The notes below the pieces were generated by a model. The model had not been told where the DNA came from. It did no database searches and was given only the letters and a program-made list of their open reading frames with translations. A program made the translations under genes and the position numbers. From a bacterium (lineage in GTDB: Bacteria; Vulcanimicrobiota; Xenobia; Xenobiales; JADMJV01), in assembly GCA_018780265.1 (NCBI GenBank), contig JADMJV010000103.1, forward strand, positions 1 through 58,080: a stretch of DNA of 58,080 nucleotides, written 5' to 3'. This document shows, in pieces, positions 8,068-16,439 of this stretch; position 1 is the stretch's first letter; each line of letters begins with the position of its first letter.

Positions 8068-8808
8068 ATGTCCTTGCAGCAGCCGCGTGAATACCCTCGG
8101 GGAGACACTCTGCCCGACAGCGATGGAGTGCCTATGGAGTCCGAGTGGGTCTGCGACCAAACACGTATTTATTTGGTCGAGCCCTTGCGCCATTACTATC
8201 AACAACACCAGCAGGTGGCCTTTGTGGGCGGCAATTCATTCGTTTACTATCCCCCCGACTCAAAGTATTTGGGGCCCGATTTCTACGTGGTCCGGGGCGG
8301 CGTTCAGGGCAAGCAAACCAAGTGGGTGCCCTGGGAAGAGGGCGGATTGCTGCCCACTACCATCATCGAGTTCCTCTCCGAAAGCACTGAATCTCGGGAC
8401 CGCGGCGAAAAATTCTGTATCTACCGCGATGTCTTTAGGACGGAAGATTATTTCCTGATCGACCCGGATACCCTTTACATCGAAGGCTTCCACTTGCATA
8501 GAGGCCACTACGTAGCCAATGCTCCCGGTCCAGACGGCTGGTTCTTTGTGCGTTCCTTGGGCCTCTACCTCGGGGTGGCTGGGCCCTGGGTTCGCCTGCG
8601 CACCGCAGAGGGAGAACTGGTCACTACCGGACGCGAGTCCGCCGAAGCCGAGCGCCAGAAAGCCCAAGCCGAGCGTCAGAGGGCCGATGCCGAGCGCCAG
8701 CGGGCTGATGCCGAGCACCAGAAGGTAGCCTTAGAGCGTCAGCGGGCCGATGAAGCGGAGGCCGAAGTGAGGGCCTTGCGAGAGCAATTGAGCCGCCTAA
8801 AGGATTAG
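8068..8808 (+). CDS. Uma2-family (DUF820) PD-(D/E)xK nuclease with C-terminal coiled-coil repeat
   Basis: From ATG 8068 the product is 246 residues. The Uma2 core is visible: LGPDFYVV supplies the first acidic residue (Asp71), IIEFLSESTESRDRGEK supplies Glu101 and the basic partner, and YFLIDP follows. Residues from about 190 to the end are built from heptad-like units of the form AERQKAQ / AERQRAD and predict a long coiled coil. The DNA below them is a degenerate 21-bp tandem repeat at about 8640-8755. Uma2 proteins are abundant in cyanobacteria and related phyla and are thought to be restriction-like nucleases; their true role is unsettled. Confidence 0.8.
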   Translation: MSLQQPREYPRGDTLPDSDGVPMESEWVCDQTRIYLVEPLRHYYQQHQQVAFVGGNSFVYYPPDSKYLGPDFYVVRGGVQGKQTKWVPWEEGGLLPTTIIEFLSESTESRDRGEKFCIYRDVFRTEDYFLIDPDTLYIEGFHLHRGHYVANAPGPDGWFFVRSLGLYLGVAGPWVRLRTAEGELVTTGRESAEAERQKAQAERQRADAERQRADAEHQKVALERQRADEAEAEVRALREQLSRLKD

Positions 8809-8891
8809 CCGGCTTGAATCGGCCAATCCGTACCTACCCCCGAGCCGTGTCGCACCGGCCCGCTGGTGGCCACGCAATGCGGTCTCTTTCA

Positions 8892-10466
8892 TCAAGGAGA
8901 GATCACGGCCTTGAAGTAGCCGCCGCCAAAGCCCGAACTGGCACTGTATCGGCCGATCACTTCGTTGCCCTGCAATTGCCCGTTGAAGTCGCCCGAGAAA
9001 CCATTGGTCGGGCAGTGGATCTGGATATGAACCGTTCCCTGCGGTGAAAAACTTGCCTGTCCGGTGATCGGATAGCCTTGCACGGACGTCCCTGTGTAAT
9101 AGCCTGTCTCGCCCTCGCGCCGAGTCAAAGTAAGTTGGCTGGGCCACAAAAGCTTCTCGGTGTGGTAAACGGTAATCCGACCAGGTATCAGGCTGGTGGC
9201 CACCGGTGCCACCTGCTGGATATGGGCTGCAGCCTCGATAGTCTGGGTTACGCCACCCAGGGAAACGGTGCCCTGGGCCCGGATCGGTCCGGGCCTGGCG
9301 TCTGCCCCGACCACCAGTTTTGCGGTCGCATAGCGAGACGCACCCTGATGGCAAGGCCACTCATGGACGGATTCCGTCCCCAGATCGGTTCCGCTCGAGC
9401 TCTCCAACCACAGGCGTATTTTTGGAGTAATGACCGGGTCGGGGCCAAATCCGTCGGCGACATATTCCACTCTCAACGTAGCTGCCTGACCTGGAGCCAG
9501 GACGGCGGGGTCGACGGTGAGTCGGGTGACGCTAATCCTGGGGATGGGAGCAGCCACGGTGATCGGGGCGGAGGCGCTGGCCTCTAACTGCAAGGCCGCC
9601 AGTTTAATGGAAACCTGATAAGAACCGGGCTGGTGGCCCTCCATATTGAGCGGCAGAGTATAGCCCTGATAGCCCGGCTGGGTATCCACCGTGCGTTCAA
9701 AGCTTCGGTTGGTACCAGGTCCTTCCAGCATTCCCGTCAATCTTAAGGAAGGGTTGGGCCCCCAACCCTTACCCTCGGTGGCGAACTGGACGGTGACTTC
9801 ATAATTTTTAGGTCCGCCCGTTACAAACAGGTTGGTAATCCGCAACTTCGGCCGGTCACGACTTTGGGCTCGGTACGTGCGGGAGTGAACCACGTCCCCC
9901 ATGGAGGGATAATTCTTGTCTGGCTCGTCGCTGAACCAACGGAAGCCCTGTTCCCGCATCCGCCGCTCCCACTCGGCCGAACTCATACCGTTCCAGGGGC
10001 TGTTCTGCCCGCCCACGAAGGAACCCGTCTGCAGGGCGAGTTGCCAGGGATCAAAGAGGTAAATGTCTCCCCCCGAGGTCAAGGCCAAGGCGCCATGGTC
10101 GGCGTTGGGAGTGGGCAGTCCCGAGCGGCTATCCGCTCGGACAAGAAAGCTGTCCTCGATCCCCATACCGCGGAAAATCGACTCCAGGTTATTGGAATGA
10201 TCTCCGCAGGTCCAGCGAGTAGCGTCTCCAGTGCGAAACAGGTATCCAAGTCGCGTCCACAGATTGGAATTGTTGGTCACTTTGTTGCCGAGCATGTCGC
10301 AGTAGGCACCGCATGCGTAGCGGGCCCGGTCGACCGGGGGGCCGTCCTTGACGGACTGAGGGGCCGATGAGAGGAGTTGCACACCCAGATCAAACAAAGG
10401 ATCGGCTTGCACCGGGATGGGCAGAGCAATCATCAGCAACAAAGCGAGTCTCAGAAAGGCACGCAT
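8892..10466 (-). CDS. Secreted transglutaminase-like protein with Ig-like repeats
   Basis: The 524-residue product has a signal peptide (MRAFLRLALLLMIALPIPVQA, cleaved after about residue 21). An N-terminal domain has a possible papain/transglutaminase-type triad: Cys in RWTCGDHSNNLESIF, His in NADHGALAL, and Asp in IYLFDPWQL. The rest (from about residue 200) consists of two or three beta-sandwich domains, with repeated phrases on the pattern 'P.I.IT.L.v....' suited to Ig-like modules. It probably acts in the periplasm or outside. It follows the thioredoxin-like gene on the same strand, 69 bases downstream. Triad assignment is by pattern only. Confidence 0.55.
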   Translation of the reverse strand: MRAFLRLALLLMIALPIPVQADPLFDLGVQLLSSAPQSVKDGPPVDRARYACGAYCDMLGNKVTNNSNLWTRLGYLFRTGDATRWTCGDHSNNLESIFRGMGIEDSFLVRADSRSGLPTPNADHGALALTSGGDIYLFDPWQLALQTGSFVGGQNSPWNGMSSAEWERRMREQGFRWFSDEPDKNYPSMGDVVHSRTYRAQSRDRPKLRITNLFVTGGPKNYEVTVQFATEGKGWGPNPSLRLTGMLEGPGTNRSFERTVDTQPGYQGYTLPLNMEGHQPGSYQVSIKLAALQLEASASAPITVAAPIPRISVTRLTVDPAVLAPGQAATLRVEYVADGFGPDPVITPKIRLWLESSSGTDLGTESVHEWPCHQGASRYATAKLVVGADARPGPIRAQGTVSLGGVTQTIEAAAHIQQVAPVATSLIPGRITVYHTEKLLWPSQLTLTRREGETGYYTGTSVQGYPITGQASFSPQGTVHIQIHCPTNGFSGDFNGQLQGNEVIGRYSASSGFGGGYFKAVISP

Positions 10467-10535
10467 CCAGGCATAATTCTGACGTCCCAGGTGGTACCCT
10501 GCGTAGTGCCTTGTTGTAGGCCCCTTCCGCCGGGA

Positions 10536-11453
10536 TTACCGAGGAGGCCGAGGGTTTGGGTCGGTGACGGGAATCTGCGTTTGCCAGTAGACGCCCCGCT
10601 GGTTTCCCTCGCGAATGTGAGGGCCGGGGTCCTTGGACCGATAGCGATAGAGGTCCAGTGCTCGGGCCAGTTCGGCCAGCAGGCCGGGAGACTCGGCCTC
10701 CAGACTGGCCAACACCCGCGCGTCCTGGCCATACGCTCCCGGTTGCAGCACATAGAGACCGGGCTTAAGCCCACCGCTGACCAGTCTGGCTGCCGCCGAG
10801 GGCCGATCCACGGTGTAGACCGCCCGACCCAAGAGGGCCGGTTCCCAAGCCACTCGAGCCAGCCCGGCGGTTTTCGGGTTGTCGCTGAGCAAGGCCACCA
10901 CCGGCAGATTGTCACAGGCCCCCACATTAACGGCCAGTCGCAAGTTGGCTACGGCAGGTAAAGGAGCACTGCCGATGGGACGTCCGTGATAATAGTCGGC
11001 GATCCGATCCATGGACAAAGCCATCTCTTTGGCCTGGGCAAAGCTCCAGTTGGGAGACCGTCCGGCCCGAGCCAGTGGCGTTTTGCCATCGGGGCTGAGC
11101 AGGGCAAAGGTGGTATTCTCGACCTGGCCGGAGCCGCCCACAAAGATAGAACGCAAAACCTGCGCCTCCACGAAGCTTTCGTAGGTGGCCAGACGGATGC
11201 AGACAAACTTTCGCGAGGCCTGCACGACCTCGGGTTGGGACAGGAAACTCCTGTCCATGGCCTGTTTACCTGGTCACCAGATGCCTGAGACATTGTGACA
11301 GTGAGGGGCGGCCGCGATAAGCAATATTGGGCGGCCGGTCCGCCGGGCCTGATTGAGCCCGCTTTGCCAGGTTGCGTACCATTGGATGCCCCCTTCGCCA
11401 AAGCAACCAACCTGAATAAAACAGAATATAACGAAGAGAAAAATGGCCCGCAT
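10536..11453 (-). CDS. Thioredoxin-fold lipoprotein, predicted selenoprotein (in-frame UGA at codon 60)
   Basis: Translation should start at ATG 11453, which has a near-perfect AAGGAGG four bases upstream; the product opens with a hydrophobic signal (MRAIFLFVIFCFIQVGC). The frame meets a single TGA (11274-11276) and then stays open for 245 more codons. Around the TGA the protein reads HCHNVSGIW-X-PGKQAMDRS, then LSQPEVVQASRKFVCIRL. This is the spacing of thioredoxin-like proteins with W-C-x-x-C..M....f..peV, so the TGA replaces the nucleophilic cysteine. A cis-Pro-region-like stretch NTTFALLSPDGKTPLAR follows. A perfect hairpin sits 17 bases after the TGA. The usual second cysteine is Lys, giving UxxK. 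Alternatives are a nonsense mutation or separate translation from ATG 11258, which lacks a good ribosome-binding site. Confidence 0.65.
11238..11256 (-). promoter_or_regulatory. Candidate bacterial SECIS hairpin downstream of in-frame UGA
   Basis: On the minus strand GGACAGG-AGTTT-CCTGTCC forms a perfect 7-bp stem with a 5-nt loop. The loop begins 25 bases after the UGA. Published rules for bacterial SECIS elements are a loop of 3-14 nt, 16-37 nt from the UGA, with a G among its first two bases; this one (AGUUU) meets them all. No fold energy was calculated. Confidence 0.6.
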
Positions 11454-11509
11454 CCGACCTCCTTGCCAGGGGTCCAGCCTAACAGCCAATTGTGGGAAAA
11501 TTGTGGGCT

Positions 11510-12757
11510 TTACTGAATCGCCTGGCGGAGGGCCTGCGCAAATTCGCGGGCAGTGGCGAAGCGAAGCTTCTTCTCGCGGCGCATCCCCCGCTGAATAGCC
11601 AGCCACAGTTCCACCGACACGTCGAGCGGTTCGGGGTCGTGGGTTCCCAGGGCCAGGATCAACTCGCCCAGGTTTTTGGCCGGAAAAGGATGGTCCCCGT
11701 GGAGGCACTCATAGAGCATCACGGCCACCGCGAAAAGGTCGCTTTGAGCATCCACGTGGCCCAGGGCCGGATTGAAGGCTTCCGGGGCCATGTAATGAGG
11801 GGTGCCGTAAAGACTGTCTCCATTCAGAGGGTCAATTTCGTGGGTGCGAGCCAGTCCAAAATCCATGATTTTGAGAGTCCCATCCAGCGTCACCATTACG
11901 TTGTGTGGCTTGAGGTCGCGGTGAACCACGCCCTCTAAATGAATGGCCTCGAGGGCCTCCAACAGTTGAATAAAGAGTTTCACAATGGTGGGAATGTCCG
12001 CGATGCGCTTGAGGGCTTCCGACAAAAGTCGACCTTCGATCAACTCCATGGCGATGAAGCGGCAGGGCTGGAGACCAATTTCATAGATTTTGACCACTCC
12101 AGGGTGATCCACCCGGGCCAGCGCCCTCGCTTCCGTGATAAAACGCTGCAATGCCTGTCCCGGCTTGGGTTCGTCGGCAATCAACTTGAGAGCAACCTGG
12201 CGCAAAAGGCGGGTATCCTGAGCTCGAAACACCTCACCCATGCCGCCTTTTCCCAGCGAGCCCTCCAACCAGTAGTGGGCCACCCGCTCTCCGGTGGTAA
12301 AGCCCGCTGGCAAATCCAGAGGGATATCCTCCTGCGGGTCGAGCACCAGGGTGCGCGGCCTGAGCCTTAACAGGTGACGAACCTTGGCGAAGAGGATCTC
12401 AAACTGGACCGGCTTGGTAAAGTAGTCATTGCATCCCTGATCGATCGTTTTCACAATGGTGGGCCAGTCATCGCTAGAGGAAACCATAATGATGGGCAGT
12501 TCGATGGCCGAAAACCGCCGTCGCAGGGTTTCCAATACCTCTATGCCAGACATGTCCGGCATGTTGAGATCCAGTAAAATCAAGTCAATGGGATGTAAGG
12601 CCACGGCCTCCAGCGTGGAGTTCCCGCACTCGGCCACGACCACTTCGTAACCTTCACGAATCAAACGTCGATGCATTAATTCGCGGCTGATACGGTTGTC
12701 GTCTACAACCAGCAACATCCCGTTCATGGGGCGGTGTATTTGTTGCCGGTCATCCAT
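11510..12757 (-). CDS. Response-regulator receiver fused to Ser/Thr protein kinase
   Basis: The 415-residue product joins two signalling modules. Residues ~13-130 are a receiver domain: acidic pocket in LLVVDDN, phospho-acceptor Asp63 in LILLDLNMPDMSG, and the conserved Lys in YFTKPV. Residues ~155-415 are a Hanks-type kinase with GKGGMGEVFRAQD (P-loop), ALKLI (Lys), VVHRDLKPHNV (catalytic loop), KIMDFGLA (DFG) and YMAPEAF. A phosphorelay could thus switch a Ser/Thr kinase in one cytoplasmic polypeptide. The true start may be the internal ATG at 12727 (MNGMLLVVDD). It is divergent from the membrane kinase, and its stop lies 57 bases before the predicted selenoprotein start, so these may be co-transcribed. 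Confidence 0.85.
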   Translation of the reverse strand: MDDRQQIHRPMNGMLLVVDDNRISRELMHRRLIREGYEVVVAECGNSTLEAVALHPIDLILLDLNMPDMSGIEVLETLRRRFSAIELPIIMVSSSDDWPTIVKTIDQGCNDYFTKPVQFEILFAKVRHLLRLRPRTLVLDPQEDIPLDLPAGFTTGERVAHYWLEGSLGKGGMGEVFRAQDTRLLRQVALKLIADEPKPGQALQRFITEARALARVDHPGVVKIYEIGLQPCRFIAMELIEGRLLSEALKRIADIPTIVKLFIQLLEALEAIHLEGVVHRDLKPHNVMVTLDGTLKIMDFGLARTHEIDPLNGDSLYGTPHYMAPEAFNPALGHVDAQSDLFAVAVMLYECLHGDHPFPAKNLGELILALGTHDPEPLDVSVELWLAIQRGMRREKKLRFATAREFAQALRQAIQ

Positions 12758-12762
12758 TCCCT

Positions 12763-14019
12763 GTGGCAGGTAGAACGACTATAGAGTTGAAACTTCTGAA
12801 TGTGGCTCGAGAACAAGTCTACTTGCTAGGTTCAGGCCTGCTGGCACTGGTCGTGCTGGGACTGCTGATCACCCTGTTAGGCAACCTGATCGGTTTTGCC
12901 GTGGTGGTAGGCCTGGGCTGTGGACTGGGCATGCTGGCCGAATCCATCTATCCTTCTCCTTACAACTATGGTCGAGCTTCGGCCACAGGACTGGGCCTGG
13001 CCGGCGCCTGCATCGGCAGCTTCTTCTTGGGCCACTGGGGACCGTCGCTGGCAGGCGTCTACGTCATCCCCTCCCTGCTGGGGGCCCTGGCCGTGAGCGG
13101 CGCCCTGCGCGGCAAGGTCTGGTATGATCGAGTCAAGGCTATGGAGAATTACCGAGCCAGTGATAACGGCGATGACCCTTTGCTGATGTCCCAAGTCGAG
13201 CAATACCGGGTCATCCGACTCTTGGGTAAAGGTGGTTTTGCCAAGGTCTATCAGGCCCTCCCCGACCGCACCTTGCGCGAGAGCGAATCGGTGGCCATCA
13301 AAGTCTTCAGTGAAAATGCCCTTCAAACCGAGGGGTTCTTCGGACGCGTGGAACGTGAGGTGGCCCTCTGCCAGAAACTGAACCATCCCAACATTGTGCG
13401 CACGATCAAGGCTGACGAGCAAAACAAAGTCCACTACCTGATCATGGAGTTTGTCGCGGGAGACACGCTGCGCAAGAAGATGCAGCAAGGAAGGATGGAG
13501 ATCGCGGAAGCGGTGAAACTGATCACCGACATGGCTTCGGCGTTGGGACACGCTCACGCCCACGGGGTGATTCACCGCGATATTAAGCCAGATAATATCC
13601 TGCTCTCGGAGAATGGGCCTAAAATCATGGACTTCGGACTGGCTCGCCTGGAAGGGACCTCAGACCTGACCCAGAGCGGGTCGGCCATCGGCACCCCTCA
13701 CTACATGGCGCCCGAGCAGGTTCTCTGCGAAAAGAAACTGGATGGCCGCTGTGACCAGTATGCGCTGGGCTGCATGGCCTTTGAGATGCTCACGGGCGAG
13801 AAACTCTTCGACGGAGAGCAGGCGGTCTTTGTGGTGATGAAACACGTCAACGAAGCTCCCCGCAATCCCCGCGACCTGCGCCCTCAGATTTCCGAGGAGT
13901 TGGCCCATTGCATTTTGCGTATGGTTGCCAAAAATGCCGGAGACCGTTATCCCAATATGGAAGAATTGGTCAGCGACTTAAAGAAACTGCGCCCGGAAGC
14001 CGTAGCCCTGGCGGTTTAA
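12763..14019 (+). CDS. Ser/Thr protein kinase with N-terminal membrane domain
   Basis: The 418-residue product starts with three or four membrane helices (about residues 20-115, e.g. LLALVVLGLLITLLGNLIGF and LGLAGACIGSFFLGHW). A complete kinase domain follows from about residue 145: LLGKGGFAKVYQA, VAIKVFS, VIHRDIKPDNILL (around residue 268), KIMDFGLARLEG and HYMAPEQ. Most bacterial membrane kinases place the kinase first and the membrane segment after it, so this order is reversed. No extracellular sensor domain is present. The GTG start is uncertain; a GTG 13 codons later is also possible. The gene is divergent from the REC-kinase, so a shared control region is likely. Confidence 0.85.
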   Translation: MAGRTTIELKLLNVAREQVYLLGSGLLALVVLGLLITLLGNLIGFAVVVGLGCGLGMLAESIYPSPYNYGRASATGLGLAGACIGSFFLGHWGPSLAGVYVIPSLLGALAVSGALRGKVWYDRVKAMENYRASDNGDDPLLMSQVEQYRVIRLLGKGGFAKVYQALPDRTLRESESVAIKVFSENALQTEGFFGRVEREVALCQKLNHPNIVRTIKADEQNKVHYLIMEFVAGDTLRKKMQQGRMEIAEAVKLITDMASALGHAHAHGVIHRDIKPDNILLSENGPKIMDFGLARLEGTSDLTQSGSAIGTPHYMAPEQVLCEKKLDGRCDQYALGCMAFEMLTGEKLFDGEQAVFVVMKHVNEAPRNPRDLRPQISEELAHCILRMVAKNAGDRYPNMEELVSDLKKLRPEAVALAV

Positions 14020-14025
14020 GCAAGT

Positions 14026-15435
14026 TCACCAAACCAAACTGGCAATCGAGTGAGGCGGCAACTTGACCGGCAGTGCCCGACCGTTCACCCACAACTGAGC
14101 GGTCATGGACTGGTCGGTGCGATTGAGCAGCACGGCCACACTTGAGCCATCGCTGTTCTCAAAGGCGCTGGCCTCCAGGGGGGCCTGGGTAGTGGTGCAG
14201 GCCAGACGGCGTGCCCCCGGTCGCACAAACTTGGAGAAGTGACCGATGTAGTAGTAACTGTTTTGGTAGTGCAGTGTGCCTTTGCGCGTGTCGGCGTGAA
14301 CCGGAGCGAAACAGAAATTCTTGACGTGATTGGGCCCCCCCTTTTCGTCGAGAAGCACGTTCCAATCCGTCCAACCTGCCGCCCAGTGATTGAAGTCGTG
14401 GATCATGGAATGAGCATAATTTTCGCCCCACTTCCAGTCATCAAAAGTGTCCCAACTGAATGGATAGTTGCAACCCTCACTAAAGAAGATAGCCTTGTCG
14501 GGGAAAGCATCGTGGAGACGGGAGAGATTTTCCCACATGTCGCCCACATACCAGTGGAAGGCGGTGCCCCATACGTAGCGGGCCGCCTCGGGATCACTGA
14601 ATACCGTGGCCCCACGCTGGTAGGCCAGGCCACGGTTGTGGTCCCAGATCATCAACTTGAGGCCGCCCAAGCCTGCCTTGTACAGACTGGGACCGAGATA
14701 ATCGCGCACAAAATCACGCTCTTCCTCGGCGCTAAACACACACGACTCCCAAGTCTGAGGGGCCATCGGTTCGTTTTGCACGGTCAAACCCCAGATAGGG
14801 ATACCCAGTCCAGCATAGGCCTCAATAAAACGAACATAGTATTGAGCCCAACTGGCATAGTATTGCGGTAGCAGTTTACCGCCCTGAAGCATACTCTGAT
14901 TGCTCTTCATCCAGGCCGGGGGGCTCCAGGGCGACACAAAAATCTTCAGGTCGGGCCGCATCTGTAAGATGCGCTGGATAAAAGGAACCCGATACTTCAG
15001 GTCAGGCGCCACGGAGAAAGACTCCAAAGCCGCGTCACCGTCCTTGACGTAGGTGTAGCTGTGACTGGAAAAATCACAACTGTGGATGTGGGTGCGAGCC
15101 AACGAGTAGCCGATGCCTTTGACCGGATCAAAATGCGCGTCCAAAAACTCTTGCTGACGCTCGGCGGGTAATTTGGCAAAGGTCTCGGCCGCGGCGTCGG
15201 TGAGAGCGCCGCCAATCCCCTCGATGGTCTGAAAACGCTGGGTGGGATCGACAAAAACCGTATAGCTGGCCTCTTCCGGCTGAGCGGCCGGGCGAAAAAA
15301 CAGCGTTCCCTTGGCGGCCAGTCGGTCACCACTGTCTTTGGCCGTCAAATACAGGCGGGCTTTTTCGGGCAAGGGCTGGGCGGCAATCGAGCCAGCCACG
15401 GTTAAGAGCAGCAGCACCATGGAGCAAGTTTTCAT
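14026..15435 (-). CDS. Secreted GH30-family glycosidase (glucosylceramidase-like)
   Basis: From ATG 15435 the product is 469 residues with a signal peptide (MKTCSMVLLLLTVAGSIAAQ). The TIM-barrel core shows QTIEGIGGALTDAAAE, then SPWSPPAWMKSN. The acid/base Glu is in GLTVQNEPMAPQTWES (about residue 222) and the nucleophile Glu is in IFFSEGCNYPF (about residue 320). A C-terminal beta domain ends SIASLVW. These are GH30 hallmarks; subfamily 1 members are beta-glucosylceramidases or beta-glucosidases acting outside the cell. It lies between kinase genes, converging with the membrane kinase (6 bases between stops) and divergent from the CvpA-like gene. Confidence 0.9.
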   Translation of the reverse strand: MKTCSMVLLLLTVAGSIAAQPLPEKARLYLTAKDSGDRLAAKGTLFFRPAAQPEEASYTVFVDPTQRFQTIEGIGGALTDAAAETFAKLPAERQQEFLDAHFDPVKGIGYSLARTHIHSCDFSSHSYTYVKDGDAALESFSVAPDLKYRVPFIQRILQMRPDLKIFVSPWSPPAWMKSNQSMLQGGKLLPQYYASWAQYYVRFIEAYAGLGIPIWGLTVQNEPMAPQTWESCVFSAEEERDFVRDYLGPSLYKAGLGGLKLMIWDHNRGLAYQRGATVFSDPEAARYVWGTAFHWYVGDMWENLSRLHDAFPDKAIFFSEGCNYPFSWDTFDDWKWGENYAHSMIHDFNHWAAGWTDWNVLLDEKGGPNHVKNFCFAPVHADTRKGTLHYQNSYYYIGHFSKFVRPGARRLACTTTQAPLEASAFENSDGSSVAVLLNRTDQSMTAQLWVNGRALPVKLPPHSIASLVW

Positions 15436-15493
15436 GGGTCGGCCGTTCGCGGCACTCTCCAGGAGCGCCTCCGAAATCGCCGAACTCCCTGGA

Positions 15494-16387
15494 ATGATCA
15501 ACTTGATTGGACTCCTGGTCATCGCTCTCTTTGCCTACGGTGGCTACCGCCGGGGCGTGGTTCGCATGGCCGCTTCGCTGTTGGCGCTGGCCATTGCCGG
15601 CATCTTTTGCCAACCCTTTGCAGGCTTGGGCGCCCTCCCGTTGGGCTCCAATGTGCCGCTGGTCTTTCATCCTCTGGGCGGGGCTTTGGTGGCAGGCCTG
15701 GTGCTCTTTGTCATCTTTGATCTGTTGCTGGGTATCCCCATCAACCGCCAGGCCAAAAAGCGCGAAGAAGCCGACCTGCCCAAAGTGGCTCCGTGGGAAG
15801 CCTACACCGGCCTGGGTTTAGGGGCGGTTTGGGGACTGGGCGTCCTGGCCTTGACTCTATCTGGCATCAACGCCATTGGCCGGACCCAACGGGCCATGCG
15901 TCATTCCGACGCCGAAGTGACCTATCGGGCCCAGCATCCCGGGCCGTGGATGACCATCCCTGACAGCCAACTCACCATGGCCGCCCCGGAAAAATCGGAA
16001 GAATGGTCGGTGATGGTGGAAGAGTCCGTCTTCTCGCCCATCGTCAACAAGGTCAACCCCATCGATGCCAAGGTCGAAAAAACCCTGGGCGATTTGAGCG
16101 TGGTTTGCAACGACCCCCAACTCTTCATGCTTTTTCAACAACATCCCAAAGTCCAGGCCTTTATGGGCAATGAACTACTGGTTGGACTTTCCCAGGACCC
16201 CGAAATAACCAGGGCCATCCAGGAAGGCAACTACCGAAGCCTGATGGACAGCCAAAAAATCGCAGACGTGGCCAAGGATCGAGCCATGATGCGCCAACTA
16301 AAAGACTTCCACGTCGATGAGTTGCTCGCCGAGGTGCGCGAACAAAGCAAGTCCCTGACCCGGGACGAGCCTCACGGACACCGCTAA
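15494..16387 (+). CDS. CvpA-like membrane protein with long cytoplasmic extension
   Basis: From ATG 15494 the 297-residue product begins MINLIGLLVIALFAYGGYRR, a CvpA-type N-terminus ('G...G..rG.vr'). Three or four helices cover the first 130 residues. The remaining ~160 residues are polar and helical (e.g. MVEESVFSPIVNKVNPIDAK and MLFQQHPKVQAFMGNEL), which is longer than usual for CvpA. CvpA proteins are needed for colicin V export in E. coli but their molecular role is unclear. It is followed 52 bases later by the giant kinase gene on the same strand, suggesting joint transcription. Confidence 0.6.
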   Translation: MINLIGLLVIALFAYGGYRRGVVRMAASLLALAIAGIFCQPFAGLGALPLGSNVPLVFHPLGGALVAGLVLFVIFDLLLGIPINRQAKKREEADLPKVAPWEAYTGLGLGAVWGLGVLALTLSGINAIGRTQRAMRHSDAEVTYRAQHPGPWMTIPDSQLTMAAPEKSEEWSVMVEESVFSPIVNKVNPIDAKVEKTLGDLSVVCNDPQLFMLFQQHPKVQAFMGNELLVGLSQDPEITRAIQEGNYRSLMDSQKIADVAKDRAMMRQLKDFHVDELLAEVREQSKSLTRDEPHGHR

Positions 16388-16439
16388 ACCCACCGAGTCA
16401 GCCCAGGAAAACCCCGAGGGTGAGGGGGAAGGAGCCCGC

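Noticed and set aside
10536..11258. Independent gene starting at ATG 11258
   Set aside because: It lacks a ribosome-binding site and would lose the signal peptide and half the thioredoxin fold, while the upstream in-frame start has a strong one. It remains the main alternative to UGA read-through.
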